Of a DNA stretch of 64,000 bases, positions 1-11,189 are shown one piece after another; within the stretch, counting starts at the first letter, position 1, and every line of letters begins with the position of its first letter. A model generated the notes under the pieces. The model had not been told where the DNA came from, did not search any database, and saw only the letters and a list, made by a program, of their open reading frames with translations. Position numbers and translations under genes: made by a program. The stretch spans positions 1 through 64,000 of the forward strand of contig JAPJBO010000242.1 of NCBI GenBank assembly GCA_030068145.1, in the 5' to 3' direction. The stretch is from Diplonema papillatum (Eukaryota; Euglenozoa; Diplonemea; Diplonemida; Diplonemidae).

Positions 1-213
1 AATACTGTGACCCAGATGGCGACCGTCGTACTTGACGGGTGCTAGCACCAGGAGTTGGCATGCGCATTGCACAGAGAGAGTTGGCCACATCCTTGGGTGA
101 GGTGTGTCCGAGTGCTGGATGGAGAAGCTGACAATTCGGTTAAGAAGCAACCTGATGTACAGCTTTGACGATAGAGAGTAGTGGTATGCGTCGTTCTCGT
201 TCGGGAGCAAGTT

Positions 214-435
214 TGGAAATACTCGAGGGGATGCCCTTGTGCTTACTTCGAAGGAGGCTAGAGGGGGAGAAAACAATACAACTACAAAGTGGGTCTTTTT
301 GGTTTGAACGCTTACGCCCACCACTGAACCCAGATTCACCTGTGTTTCGTGTGGGCTACAGCACATTTACCTCCTTTGATCTATCGCAACTGGCAGTCTC
401 CTCAAGCATTTCCTACAAAGCAGGTGCTTAATACA
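214..435 (+). repeat. dispersed repeat R1, near full copy
   Basis: The copy starts at aatactcgagggga and ends at ctacaaagcaggtgctta followed by an A-run. It shares nearly its whole length with copies at 5411, 25310, 53434 and 59896. It has no coding capacity. The A-rich end suggests a short retroposon, but terminal repeats were not established. It lies left of the coiled-coil exon, probably in an intron. Confidence 0.75.
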
Positions 436-462
436 AAAAAGAAAACGGAACAGAAAACAAAC

Positions 463-573
463 CCGGTATCTCTTGAGCTCGGTTGCGACCTCAGATTTGT
501 GCCCCATCAGCATCTTGTCCTTCGCTGCGACCTGCTCGGTCAACGAGGCAACTATGCGCTTGAGCTCGCCGAT
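463..573 (-). CDS. probable 111-nt coiled-coil exon
   Basis: Between a ccag acceptor and a gtttgt donor lies an exon of exactly 37 codons (phase 0 at both ends) encoding a heptad-like helix: IGELKRIVASLTEQ, then VAAKDKMLMGHKSE, then VATELKRYR. This is what a kinesin stalk exon looks like, and it is on the same strand as the kinesin. The next intron downstream (left) contains repeat R1, as the second kinesin intron does. Which gene it belongs to is inferred from strand and order only. Confidence 0.5.
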
Positions 574-1260
574 CTGGATGGGTGTGTTTTTGGTCCGACG
601 ACATTGATGCCAGCGGGGGTAAAGATCGGAAAGGAAAACGTTCCCGCGACGCGTTCGATCGCTCGCTTTCGCAGACCCCTTCCTTTAGTTCTAGCCATCG
701 GGAGGGAATCTTCGGTGGACCAGTTACTTAGATGGTTCGACGGGTGTGCCTGGCCTCGAGAGAGAGAGAGAGAGAGAGAGACGAGTTAGAGTGCAGGGAC
801 CATCTCTCCGGGGAGTTTCCGGTCTCCTCACTTCTCTTCGCACTGCTACGGCGGGCGTAAGTCGCTCCGGAGGCGCGCTGCAGGTTGCGGCTCTGCTACA
901 GTGAGTGGCGGCACCGGAGTTGGTGCTGCAGCGGGCGCTCTGGCCGGCGGGCGAGCTCGTCTCGCGGGGGATCGCCGCCTTGTAACGCTGGCCTCGATAC
1001 CAGCTTCGACGAGCGAGTTGCACGTCAACTCCGCAATGGCCGGAGATGGTGTCGTAGTGCCTTCCCAATGGCATGTTGTGAGTACTGGGATGCTTTGAGT
1101 CCGTGAACTACATGGATTGTGGTTGGATGTTGCGAGCAGAGCGAACTTGGTTTAAGGTGTGCAAGCCGGGTCAACGGCCTCCGTGGTACGCAATACGTGA
1201 TCTGTGGACAAGGCTGCGATGATGATGAGTTTGAGTCGGTAACGTATCTCCCCTCCTCAC
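574..1260. other. presumed intron, low-complexity GC-rich stretch
   Basis: No convincing exon was found. A short (GA)n run lies near 760-782. GC-rich minus-strand frames around 720-1070 are arginine- and alanine-rich and look like shadows of base composition. The words near 1085-1115 (gagtccgtgaactacatgg) resemble a dispersed repeat also seen near 57070. Confidence 0.4.
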
Positions 1261-1757
1261 CATTCCTGAACCTTGCCGCTGATGCTCAGGTACAACTTGT
1301 TTGATGAGTAGCGGAAACTGTAACGCAAGAAATCGGGAGCGGACCTGTTCGCGCTCTTGTTCGCTCGACTTGTGGTTCTTCTCGGCGGACTTTTCTGCGG
1401 CTGCCTGCACTGTCTGCTCTGCGGCGGTGTCGGAAGCGACTTTCCACTTCTGCTCATCGGGGAGCCACTCCAGCACTTTGACGCCGCCGGTGCGCGGTGA
1501 TCTGACCATCAGCTTTTCACGCTTCGTCGGGTCTTGCGGTACCGATTTCACCACATCCTCCTCCGCGGGTAGCTCGCCCGCCGCTGAAGCTCCCAGCACA
1601 GCTGCCAGGCGGAGGCCCACTTCGGTCTTCCTTCGCTTCTCGTCGACAGCTTGCATCGCGGTCAGTTCAGCCTGGAACACATCCTCCGTCGCATCCCAGG
1701 TGCCTTCCTCTTCGTTCCATACCACGACGACAGGGCCCTGTTTTTCGAGTGTATGTT
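1261..1757 (-). CDS. probable further exon of the kinesin gene, helical and charged
   Basis: An open minus-strand frame encodes a charged, probably helical segment (VVVWNEEEGTWDATEDVF, then EKLMVRSPRTGGVKVLEWL, then an E/Q/K-rich stretch EKNHKSSEQEREQVRSR). Upstream on the minus strand there is a tactaatac branch-point-like sequence near 1828 and a cag or gag acceptor. A gtgagg donor sits at 1260. Strand, composition and spacing fit a tail or stalk exon of the kinesin gene. The family is not recognised and both ends are approximate. Confidence 0.45.
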
Positions 1758-2387
1758 CGCTCAGGCATCCGGGGTTTTAAAGTCTGTGACCATTGTCGTC
1801 AAGGTTCCTTTAAGATATCGGGTATTAGTAGTAGTAGTGTGTGGGCCTTTGAAGCGTGGATGATGCCTCTCGCGCTGCTCCCCTTGAGGTTCCTGGCTCA
1901 TGCCAAAGCGCCGCCGCCCGGGTTAAGGGGTTGCGGCATCAGGCGTGGGCCAGGGCCAGGGAGACTGTTCGGAGGGGTCACCGCGGGCTTCGTTACTTCA
2001 CTGCCCCCGGCTCTCCCCGGCCTTCGTCATCCCGGGGGAGGGTTCCACGGCCATCCCCCCCCGCGTGGGGAATGGACTGGTGCTGTGCCGCGGGTCCTTC
2101 CGTGCGTCCTCGCGACGTCGCCGCTGTCGATGTCGCTGCCGCTGTTGCTGCCGCTGCAGCCGCTGTCGGGCGGTTGGTTGACGATCCCGGTCTGCACCCC
2201 GCCCGTTGCGCGTCGGCTTTCTTCTTCTCGGCGTTCGCTAGGACGTCCCAAAGGTGGCGGCTGCCGCCGCCGCGTGCGCGGCGGTGCGTCGCCCGGTCGT
2301 GTCTTGCCCGTGCCTTCCACTTCTCGCCGCTGTGTTGCCACCCCCGTGGGTAGTGGGCCTGGGGTCGGAAGCTGCCGGTCAGGACAC

Positions 2388-2640
2388 CTGCCTTCTCCCA
2401 GTGGCCGCCCTGGTCGCCCCGTCCTTTGTTCGCCATCTTTTTGGGCACGTGCCGTACGGCGGCGACTTCGAACGCCCGCATCTCCGCTTCGAAGGCCTCC
2501 TGGTTGTTGATCTGCGGCCGTTTGTTGAGGCCCTGGAGGATGGGTCCCCCGAGGCTGGTGAGGTGGTTGACGCGCATCTCGAGGGCCGGGTGGACGGCTT
2601 TCACGCGCGCAATCTTGCCCATCCTGCTCAGCGCGGTCCT
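2388..2640 (-). CDS. probable further exon of the kinesin gene
   Basis: One minus-strand frame here reads as ordinary protein (RMGKIARVKAVHPALEMRV ... NNQEAFEAEMRAFEVAAV), with helical, charged composition and host-like GC. It lies just downstream of the FHA exon on the same strand. A gtgtcc donor could close it at 2387, but the acceptor is not settled: several AG sites fall near 2640 and none gives a clearly matching phase with exon 3. No domain was recognised. It could instead be the start of a separate gene. Confidence 0.45.
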
Positions 2641-2856
2641 CATCGCCCACGATATTAGTAGTAGTAGTGTGAACTTGATATGCAGCAACTATCTGTGACG
2701 ATAGACTGCCCACAAGGTATCGTAGACAAGTAGTTTCTCCGCTCGGTGAGATAAACGATACGTATTCAGCCGCATAAATGCTTATTACTTGTTAGTTGTC
2801 GACAACTTGTTTGTGTTGAGGTGTCATTCAGATGAAACCCAGATCGGGGTGCATAC

Positions 2857-5800
2857 GTGTGGTGAGCGCACGATTTGGGTTTCGCCGTTGTAGGAGCCGT
2901 GGACGAGCTTTTCTTCCGGGAGCAGCTCTGTTTGGGCCAGGTTGCCCTCCGTGAGGATCTTTTGCAGCCGCTTCGAGATGTTGCGCCGGTTCGTTATCTG
3001 CACCGCCTTCGCTTTTTCGATCTTCGTGATCATGTGGTTGAAGGCCACCATCTCGTCCACGTTCTGCGGGTCGCAGTGCACGAACTCGTAGCTGCCGATC
3101 TTCAGCGTCTGCCCGCATATCAGCGCTTCGCCGTTGACGTCGGGGGCTTCTCCGTCCACGAAGATGCTGGTTTCCGCTTCTCCGTCGCTTCTATTCGACG
3201 GGAGGTTCGCGCCGGCGAACGCCTTGCCGTAGGTGGGGAAGATGGTGACACTGTTTCCTTCGCGGTGGATCATGGCATGGTACGGAACAATGCCCTTGGT
3301 CCTTTGCAGGAAGATGGTGTGGTTCGCGCTGATGAGCGGGTACGACAGCCTTTTTAGGTCGTCCATCGACATCGGGTCCACGTGCACGTCTTTCACACCC
3401 AGATCAGTGGACGAAATGTACGTCGAACCTGTTGGGCACAATTTTGCATCGCCAATCCAAACACGTCTAAAGCTATGTTCCGATAGCTTTCCAAACGAAT
3501 ACACGTATAGAGTGCAACTTTTTGAGAGGCAGGGAGAAATAAGAACACGTCTTCGTAGCTGGCATCGCTGGCGCAAGCGCATGTTGAGAGACTACTGTAT
3601 GTCGGGAAAACGAGCTTGGGCGAGGTCGCTCCCCATGCATGCTTGTCAGCCTTAGCTTTCTATACCCAACCAAAGCCTGAAGCAAGGGTTGTGTGAATTT
3701 CTCTTATCGACCTTCGTGGTGCAGCAACTCTCTGGATGGCCTGTCCTGTGATAGTGCCTCTAAGGATACGGCTGTGGGAGCCTGCAGACGCGATCGACGG
3801 GATCGTCAACAATGCCAGAGCAAGTGCCGGCTTGGGGGGTTCCTCTCGAAAATACTCGACGTAGCTGCTTTGACTCTGAATGGAAGGGAGGAAATGTAGA
3901 GGTAGAGGGGAATATAATACAAACACAATCTGATTTGTTCTTCGCTTACACCACCGTGTGTTGTTCTCTCACTCAGGACTTTTGACATGGTGTGTTTGTG
4001 TGATTTGTCGTGTTGGGGTAGACCCGCATGACCTCACGTCCGTTCAACACGTGGTTCGGTAGGTACAGCACTTAGGATACCTTCGGTTCCTTCCAAGCTG
4101 GCGCTTATGTAAAACAAGAGGAGCTCAACCCTGGCTAGCTAAAGCACAGCATGCTTCGCTTTCACGCCAGCGGCGGCGAGTAGAGCGCGACTGCATCATG
4201 TCTGAGGAACTAGTGGTCCTCTCTGACGGTAGCCTCGGGTCGGCGAAAGTAATGGAAAACGCACCTTCTTCGATCCAGAAGACGACAGCCTCGTGAAGAG
4301 CGGGCAGCGGTTGGGTCTGGAGGAGGTAGGGCGCGTTCTTGTTGATGAACAGGCCAGACGAGATGAGAGACGTTTCGGTATCCTCCGCAAGCATGCCGCA
4401 CGACGTCGACATTCGGCGACCCATGGGCGGTACAGCAATGCTGTTGGTGGGAGATCCGGGTGCGACGCCGACAGGGGCCATGAGGCCGTCTTTGTACTTC
4501 TGCAGCTCGGCACGTAGGAGGGACACTTCTTCGCGGAGGTTGAGGATCAACGCCTTTTTCGAGTCGCGGTTGACGTGGGCTTTGTTCTGGATCTTCTTGG
4601 CCCTGTCCGCGTACTTCAGCGTGCTGAGCGATTCTTCGTAGTTCAAGCTGCTAGGGGACAGGGCCGCGATCATGATCGTCTTACTGTTCCCGCCGAGTGC
4701 CTCACGCAGAAGCCACGTAAGGGTCGAGTCTCGGTACTGCACGAACGAAAGTTTCTCCTTCTTAGTCTTTTCCGACCTCGAGGCTAGGGACTCGATCACA
4801 TTTCCTGCGGGGGGTCGTTGTTCTTGGTATGGGTTAGCTTGTGGAGAGGCGCAGCGGGCAGGGTTTGCTTTGTTTGCTAGACTGTTTTCTCGCGCAGAGC
4901 AGAGGCACGTCAAAAGGATCAACGTTTACCGCTGAAGATGTGAAAATGTGTCACGAAACCTTTCCAAGGAGCACCAGGTTTTCCATTTTGGAGTCGTAAA
5001 TATGTCGCGTTTGACGACTTCCTACAATACGAGGACTGTTGACCGCACCTTAATTGAGTCGCGGTCGCCGATCCCCCCAACCGCCAGCATCATGTACTTG
5101 ATGCAACGCGGAACAAGTGCTGACAGCACCGCCCGGCGAATAGAGGGCCACAAAAGCGGCAAATCGACCGGTCGGGGGGTGCTTAGCAGCCAATGTGTAT
5201 AAGGCTTCGTGGGGGCCTGGTCAGCCACCTCATCACATTAGGCGCAAACTTTCTCGACAGTGATTGGACAGTCGGGATGCCGGGGGCGGGTCTCCATGAA
5301 GAAGAGATGTGAAAACGGGGTTTTGCCTGGAGGCTTTGAGAAAAGTAAAGCAAGACCTGCCCCCTGCGCCTGCTGTCTCCAGCTGCTTCGGCAGACGACG
5401 CATACTACTACGAAAATACAACTACAAAGTGGGTCTTTTTTGCGGAACGCTAACGCCCGCCACTAAACGCACACTTACCTGTGTTTCGTGTGGGCTACAG
5501 CACATCCTCCGGTTGATATCTCGCTACCGGCAGCCTCCTCAAGTATTTCCTACAAAGCAGGTGCTTGCACAAAAAGCAAAAGACGAGGTATGATAGCAGT
5601 GCACACCGAGAGTCAGGAGCGATCTGTTGATGTTCGTGCCTTCCTTCAGGCGCTCGCCCTCAGTGCCCGCGATCGAGGTTCGTTCGGACCCGGCCAAGTC
5701 GACCAGCTCCATCTTGGACACGGTTTCTTGGATGTCGCCGTTGGTGACGTCGAATTTGCTGCACGTCACGATGATCTCGCACACGGCGTGCGACCGCGAG

Positions 5801-6603
5801 CTGTGGTTGTTCATGTTCGTCGACGCGGTGTGCCTCGACCGGGCACCCCGCTTCAAGTACTTCTCGATCTCCCCATAGCTCCTCACCTCGTGCTTCGCCA
5901 GTCCTTCGACGTACGGCCCTTTGGTAGGGTGCTCTCTCACCCGGTACGTCTGGTCGTGGTTCGAGCCGAGCAAATCGTGGACTTTTTCGTTGTAAATTTC
6001 GAAGTACGAAGTCTCCACCCGGTACGACGTCGGGAAGCCCTGCTGGGCAGCGACCTCGCTCTCGTTCGTGATCTTCTCGAACAGCGCGTCGCAAATCCGG
6101 GGAATCAACCCAACTTCCGGGTGCAACGTCCCGTCCCCAGCGTACAGAGACACTGCCTCGTGTCCGAACATGGTGTATGTCTTGCCGGATGACGTTTGAC
6201 CGTACGCGAAAATGCACGTGTTGTACCCTTGAAACGCATTTGTCAGGGTAAGCACGCCCAGGTCGTTGAACACCGATTCCTGCGAAGCGTATGCCGGAGA
6301 GCTTCTGTCGGCCAGGGAGTCGAAGGCGTAGTCGTACGTGAACGAGCGCTTCTTCAGGCCTCTGTCGGTGGGGTCTTCGATGGTGATCTGCTTCCCGTCT
6401 TTGACGTTCACGCACGTTGCGAATTCGCCGGCTTCCTCCTCACGGCGGGACCCGAGGCCCAGCACGATGGGCCGCACCCTCACCGTCACCACGACGTTGC
6501 ACCGCACATTCGCGTTGCCCAAGGAATTGCCCAGCGACGACTGCGTCCGGTCCAGATCCTTCTCCTTGTCCTTCGCCCCGCCCGACCGCTTTCCCTTCTT
6601 CAT
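2857..6603 (-). CDS. kinesin-3-type motor protein with FHA domain (three certain exons)
   Basis: This is an ATP-driven microtubule motor. Exon 1 (6603-5607) holds most of the motor domain: P-loop GQTSSGKT at residues 135-142, switch I NNHSSRSH at 265-272 and switch II DLAGSE at 302-307. Exon 2 (4804-4265) completes the motor (NVIESLA, YRDSTLTWLL, TLKYADRAKKI), continues into a neck coiled coil and begins the FHA domain. Exon 3 (3428 to about 2857) carries the FHA core (PYHAMIHREGNSVTIFP, then GQTLKIGSYEFVHCDP). The intron at 5606-4805 has a gtgtgc donor and the intron at 4264-3429 a gtgcgt donor; both end in cag and are phase 1, so the frame is kept (TLG joins NVI exactly as in other kinesins). 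Motor followed by FHA is the kinesin-3 (KIF1/Unc104) layout, used for cargo or intraflagellar transport. The end of exon 3 at a gtatgc donor is less certain. The start is the first ATG, preceded by a purine-rich leader. Confidence 0.93.
3855..4115 (+). repeat. dispersed repeat R2 in a kinesin intron
   Basis: The copy runs from ctcgacgtagctgctttga to ccaagctggcgcttatgta plus an A-run. The middle contains cgcatgacctcacgtccgtt and a short AT-rich block. It is shared with copies at 25560, 55135, 61765 and 62205. It lies in the intron between the motor/neck exon and the FHA exon, antisense to the kinesin gene. Confidence 0.75.
5411..5576 (+). repeat. dispersed repeat R1, 3' part, in a kinesin intron
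   Basis: The copy begins at aaaatacaactacaaagtg and ends at tacaaagcaggtgctt. It lies inside the phase-1 intron between the two motor-domain exons of the kinesin gene, antisense to that gene. Confidence 0.75.
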
Positions 6604-8380
6604 CCTTCCTCTCTTGAACCGCCGTCAAAAAAAACCCCCAAAAAAATAAACGGGAAGCAAAGCGCCGCTGGTCGCTTGTTTTTGTCTTTCGGCCTTTGTG
6701 TTCAGCCGGGGTTGGTGTCTCGACTTTTTTTTTCTTTGGTGTCCTTCCTTTGGGTGGTGGTTCGGCTATCGATCCGTTCACGTTTTGTGTTTCCGGCGAG
6801 TTTGTTTTCTTTCTTTTTTTGTTATAACCCGGAAAAAATGCTTCACGCACGACCCCCGTGGCTAAGCGGAGAGTGTGGGACTACGTTCGTGGAGCTTTTT
6901 TGTTTCCCCCGTTTCGTATGCCCTTTCTCTCTCTTTGGAGACGGGCTGGATGTGACGGGCAACGCTCGGGGTTTTAGGTTGCCTACCTACCCCCCGCCCC
7001 CCACCCTTCTTTTTTTGTTTTGTTTTTTTTTTTTTTTTTTTTCCTGGGGTTCGAACAGGGGTCTCTTAAAAGTTTGGGGGTTGGAGCGGAAAACCCGGTG
7101 TCAGCCAAAAACCCGGTGTAAGCACGTGTGGCCCTATTTACGCTCTTTTTGGGCAAAATCCAAGAACCTATTTACGTTTTTTTTGCACTTTTTCCGCCTG
7201 TTTTTTGCACCCGTTTTGGCTCGTAGCTACACCCAGAACTTCGTCCTTGGCGTGTGTTGACTGGTCGTGTTCTGCCCTCAAGACTTCTGTGTACTAAAGA
7301 GCAAAAATAATCAAGAAGGCAAACCAAACTCGACCACTTGATTGCACATGCAAACCCTTGCTTCATGCTGCGTCAACGCCAATATAAAGCTAAGACCTTC
7401 AGAGTCATCGAATTAATGGAGTATTTATCATCCCCCAGTGTTCTAATGCAAACACTTGATTATTTGGCTCGCGTAGCGAGCCGGAAAAAAACGGTATGAT
7501 ACACCCAAATTCCCGGCTCCTGTAAGCCCGAAGAAACGGGTGTATCTGTCATGAGCAGACATCCAAGCCAGCTTGCTCCCTCCACCACCTGCCACATTGC
7601 AATCAGGAGTTGCCCCAAACCCGCCGACCCATTTGATGTGCTGTTGTATTCGCCCAGTTCTTCGAAAGACCTGCATGGGCCTGCTTGGGTGGCCTTCGGG
7701 TGGCATCTCGGACACAAGATGCGTGCTGATAACGTACTACAACCCCCTACAAAGAGAAACTACAATAAGTAACGTGCTGAAATCAGTACGTTTAGAACGT
7801 AAGGCCTGGCTGTAGGCTGGTGCAAAAAAAGTGCAAAAAAAAAAAAAGTGCAAAAAAATGTGTTTGGGCAAAATCTCCATCTACATTCACGCTTTAGGGC
7901 CACACCTGGGTGTAAGGTCATTTTTTTTTGTGCTTCCGACGATCCGAATGGACGTACAGATTGGTGTCTTTCGACCTTTTGGATGCTTGTGAAGTTCAGC
8001 TTAGTGCGTGCTTGTGGTGATCGGTGGGGTTCCCAAAAGAAAAAATGTTTCGTGTTATCGTATCTTCGAGCTAGACTTTTTTTTTTTTTTTTCCAACACT
8101 TGGACAGCAGGGATGCCTTGGGACGAAAATCTACGCTCTAAACCGGGGTTTTGGGGAATCACGCGGCATTCAGCGGTGACCCTACTGTAGCCCGACCCGC
8201 ACAGTAGGCTGTCTTGACGCTTCGGGTGGGGGGAGACCTGCCCGCGCAGCGATATATTTTGTGGTGGTGAACCACCTTTTGGCTTCTGCTGCGTGTGCCG
8301 GCTCTGGTGCACGATTGAACCAGCGTTAAACTCCGGAACACCGATCCAGCAACTCTTTTTGTGGCGGTTTTGTGTTTCTT
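6604..8380. other. region upstream of the kinesin gene, no gene seen
   Basis: The stretch directly upstream of the kinesin start is T-rich on the plus strand and therefore A-rich on the coding strand, with poly-T at 7022-7042 and 8079-8091. It includes A-runs near 7824-7858 spaced by gtgc. No open frame here looks like protein. Confidence 0.5.
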
Positions 8381-8387
8381 AAAGGAG

Positions 8388-8718
8388 CCCTGCGCCGCAG
8401 GCGCGGAAACTTTAAAACGGTCGCACTTACGGATCAAAGCAGATGGGCAGTAGGGTGGCTCGTCACAACTAGGTTGGCTCACATGTCAATTAAACCTGCG
8501 CCGCAGGCGCGGAAATTTTGACGGTCGCACTTACAGCTAAACAGATGGACGGAAACACGTTGGTTGTTCACCGGCTGCAGCAGGTTTTCGTCCTGCACAA
8601 CGCCCCTGCATTGCCTGCCACGGTGGAACACTGTGAACAGAATGAGCAAATAATGCGGTAGCCCCATTACAAAAGATACTCAGCCAAAATACCTGCGCCG
8701 CAGGCGCGGAAATTTTTT
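8388..8718 (+). repeat. three spaced copies of a hairpin-forming 24-mer
   Basis: The word cctgcgccgcaggcgcggaa followed by a T-rich tail occurs three times, near 8391, 8494 and 8692. Each contains the self-complementary GCGCC-gca-GGCGC. The first two are followed by a similar cggtcgcacttac segment. They lie directly left of the A/T-rich minisatellite. Confidence 0.65.
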
Positions 8719-8749
8719 GGCGCCTTTCTGGCCAGCCAGCTAAGTACGA

Positions 8750-9540
8750 AGATCGCAAAACAGTTTTCCGTGACGCCGGTGGTTTCTGCTATGAGAAGAT
8801 TTTTTCCATCATGTTTCTGCCACGAGAAATTTCCACCGATGGATTCCGTTAGAAAACATTTCCACCAACAATTTCTGTTAGAAAAGTTTTGCGCCAAGCT
8901 TCCCGTGAAAGAAATTTCCGCCGCTGGTTTCTGCCATGAGAAAATTTCCATCAGTTTTCTGTCGTGAGAAAGTTTCCACCAACAGTATTCCACAAAGAAA
9001 TTTCCGCCAGTAGTTTCCACGAGAACATTTCCACCAGGTTTCCACCATGAGAGAAATTTCCGCCAGTGGCTTTCGCCTCGAGAAAACTTCCACCAGTTTT
9101 CTGTCACGAGAGAAATTTCCACCACCAGTTTCCCACGAAACAAAATTTCCGCCAGTAGTTTTCACGAGAACATTTCCATCATCGGTTTCCGTCACGAGAG
9201 AAATTTCCGTCAGTAGTTTCCGCCACGAGAAAATTTCCATCAGTTTTCTGTCGTGAGAAAAATTTACACCAACAGTTTCCCACGAAAGAAATTTCCGACA
9301 GTAGTTTCCACGAGAACATTTCCATCAGGTTTCCGCCACGAGAAAATTTCCATCACTTTTCTGTCGTGAGAGAAAATTTCCACCACAACAGTATTCCACA
9401 AAAGAAATTTCCGCCAGTAGTTTCCACGAGAAAATTTCCATCAGTTTTCTGTCGCGAGAAAATTTTCCACCACCAGTTTCCTTTCCCACGAAAGAAATTT
9501 CCGCCGGTAGTTTCCACGAGAAAATTTCCAGCCTACACAG
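8750..9540 (+). repeat. degenerate minisatellite, unit about 29 bp
   Basis: A head-to-tail array of diverged units of the form gaaatttccgccagtagttt followed by ccacgaga. The open frames that cross it (rich in GGNF) are by-products of the repeat. Confidence 0.8.
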
Positions 9541-10197
9541 TGACAAAACAGAAATCTGGAATTTTTTTTTCCCCAGAAATTTTCTGACTTTTTTTTTTTT
9601 TTTCCTCTTTTTTTGACACACCGGGTTTTCCCGGTGTCTGACACCGGGACACCGGGTTTTTAAAGTCCCCTGGGTTCGAATCAGAGTTTCATACGGCCTC
9701 AACAGCTTCCCGTGTCGGGTGCCAAAGAAGAGGTTGTTGCTCAAACTTTCCGACGGGTGGCCCCAGCAGTGTCCGTTTGTGTCGAAGCCGATACCTTCGG
9801 CACGACAATTGTATCTGCCTCGTCTCTCCGCTGTCTGATCATCCGCAGCCAGCGATGCACGGACTTGCGTCTCCGATGACGTCCTGGATTTGGCATATTC
9901 GTCGACCTTTGGCGGACCGGAGCCCAGATGGGTTTCTGCACGCTCTCCGTCCGCACGTCCGCACACACACAAACACCTACTGCTCGTGGTACACAGTCGT
10001 ACGACGAGCCCTCTAGTTGGTACCTCCAGTTGGTACACGTTACCTGCAACACGTAGTAGTATGTAGCGAACCTTGGGATTGAAAATACTCGAGGGACTGC
10101 CTTCTGCTCATTCGAAGGAGGCTAGATTCGTGGCTAGCACAAACTCAAGAGGTCTAGTCAACTATTCCCTACAGTATTAGCATACTTTCAAAAATTA
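9541..10197. other. no gene seen; R1 head fragment at 10078-10135
   Basis: Poly-T tracts lie near 9559-9602, followed by short CCGGTGT-rich words. A partial R1 copy (aaaatactcgagggactgcc) occupies about 10078-10135. Nothing here codes convincingly. Confidence 0.5.
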
Positions 10198-11189
10198 AGT
10201 GCGCTCGGCTAAGGCCGGCGCGTGGCGAGACTGGAGGCAGCAGTTAAAGTTCGGGGAACAGTAAAGTTCGGGCGAAGCTAAGTTCGGGCAATGCTGGTGA
10301 AGCTAAGTTCGAGTGATGCTAAGTTCGGGCGTTGCTAAGCGCTCAGGCTGCGCTGGTACTAAAAAACAGTTCGGGCACGAAGCGAAGTTCGGCCAGGGTG
10401 GTAAAGTCCGGGTGAAGCCAAGGTCGGTGCTCGTGCCCGGGGGGAAAATGTTTCTTCCGCCCGGGGGGGGGACACCCCCCCCGGACCCCGCCCGACCCAC
10501 CGAGTGCGGGAAAAGTTTGGCGCTGGTACCCGGGTGGGCGCCCCCCCCGCCGCCCCCCGGCGAAGCAAAAGTTCGGGCGCAGCTAAGTTCTGGCGAAGCT
10601 CAGTTCAGACGATAATAAGTTCGAGTGATGCTAAGTTCGGGCGGAGCTAAGTTCTGGTGAAGCAAAGTTCGGACGCAGCTGAGTTCGGGCGAAGCAACGC
10701 TCGGGCGAAGCTAAGTTCTGGCGAAGCAAAGTTCGGGCGCTGCAAAGTTCGGGCGATGCTAAATTCTGGTACGGGGGCAGCTGAGTTCGGACGAAGCAAA
10801 AATCGCGCGAAGCTGAGTTCTGGTGAAGCAAAGTTCGGTTCTCGTAGCAAGTTTGGCCTGTGATGGCAAGCTCAAATACAGCGAGATACTGAGAAACTCC
10901 GGCAAAAACGCAATTTTCGGGCACATTTGACCCCGAAACGCAACAAACCTCGAAAACAATCTTCGACCGGAAAAATGTCAAGGGCGGGATTCGAACCCAG
11001 GCCTACTGGCCTGAAGGCCGTCACCCGCTCACTCTGCCACGCCCCTGCCTACTGGCAGGCGGGAGAAAAGTTATATCCGCAACATTTTCCAGTCCAAAAA
11101 CAATACGGTTTCATAATTGTTGCAAGAAAAGCCGGGTTGGCTCGAATAGAGGCTATTCACATTGCATGTTCATAGGACCTCCAGTCTCG
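10198..11189 (+). mobile_element. composite tRNA-headed element X with terminal inverted repeats, copy 1
   Basis: The ends carry CGAGACTGGAGG (near 10219) and its complement CCTCCAGTCTCG (near 11176), a 12 bp terminal inverted repeat. One end has the extra shared flank gtgcgctcggctaaggccgg. The interior is filled with diverged 16-mers of the type gcgaagctaagttcggg. Near the right end, on the minus strand, is a tRNA-like head with a perfect B box (ggttcgaatcc). A second copy in opposite orientation lies at 16248-17172. The mix of inverted ends and a pol III-type head fits a SINE captured by a DNA-transposon-like element, or a foldback element. Confidence 0.7.
10978..11050 (-). repeat. tRNA-derived head inside element X, copy 1
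   Basis: The reverse complement reads like a tRNA with an A-box-like ggcagagtgagcggg, a ggccttcaggcc hairpin and the B box gggttcgaatcc. The anticodon arm is too short for a working tRNA, so it is read as the pol III promoter of a SINE-like repeat. Confidence 0.6.

Noticed and set aside
1993-2350. Alanine/threonine-rich C-terminal part of the minus frame
   Set aside because: CTG/GCC-type repeat composition; probably intron beyond the gtgtcc donor.
6840-7070. tRNA-like A box (gtggctaagcgg) and B box (ggttcgaac)
   Set aside because: The boxes are about 190 bp apart, too far for one tRNA.
8667-9600. Glycine/asparagine-rich repeat protein on the minus strand
   Set aside because: Product of the diverged minisatellite; no stable repeat at the protein level.
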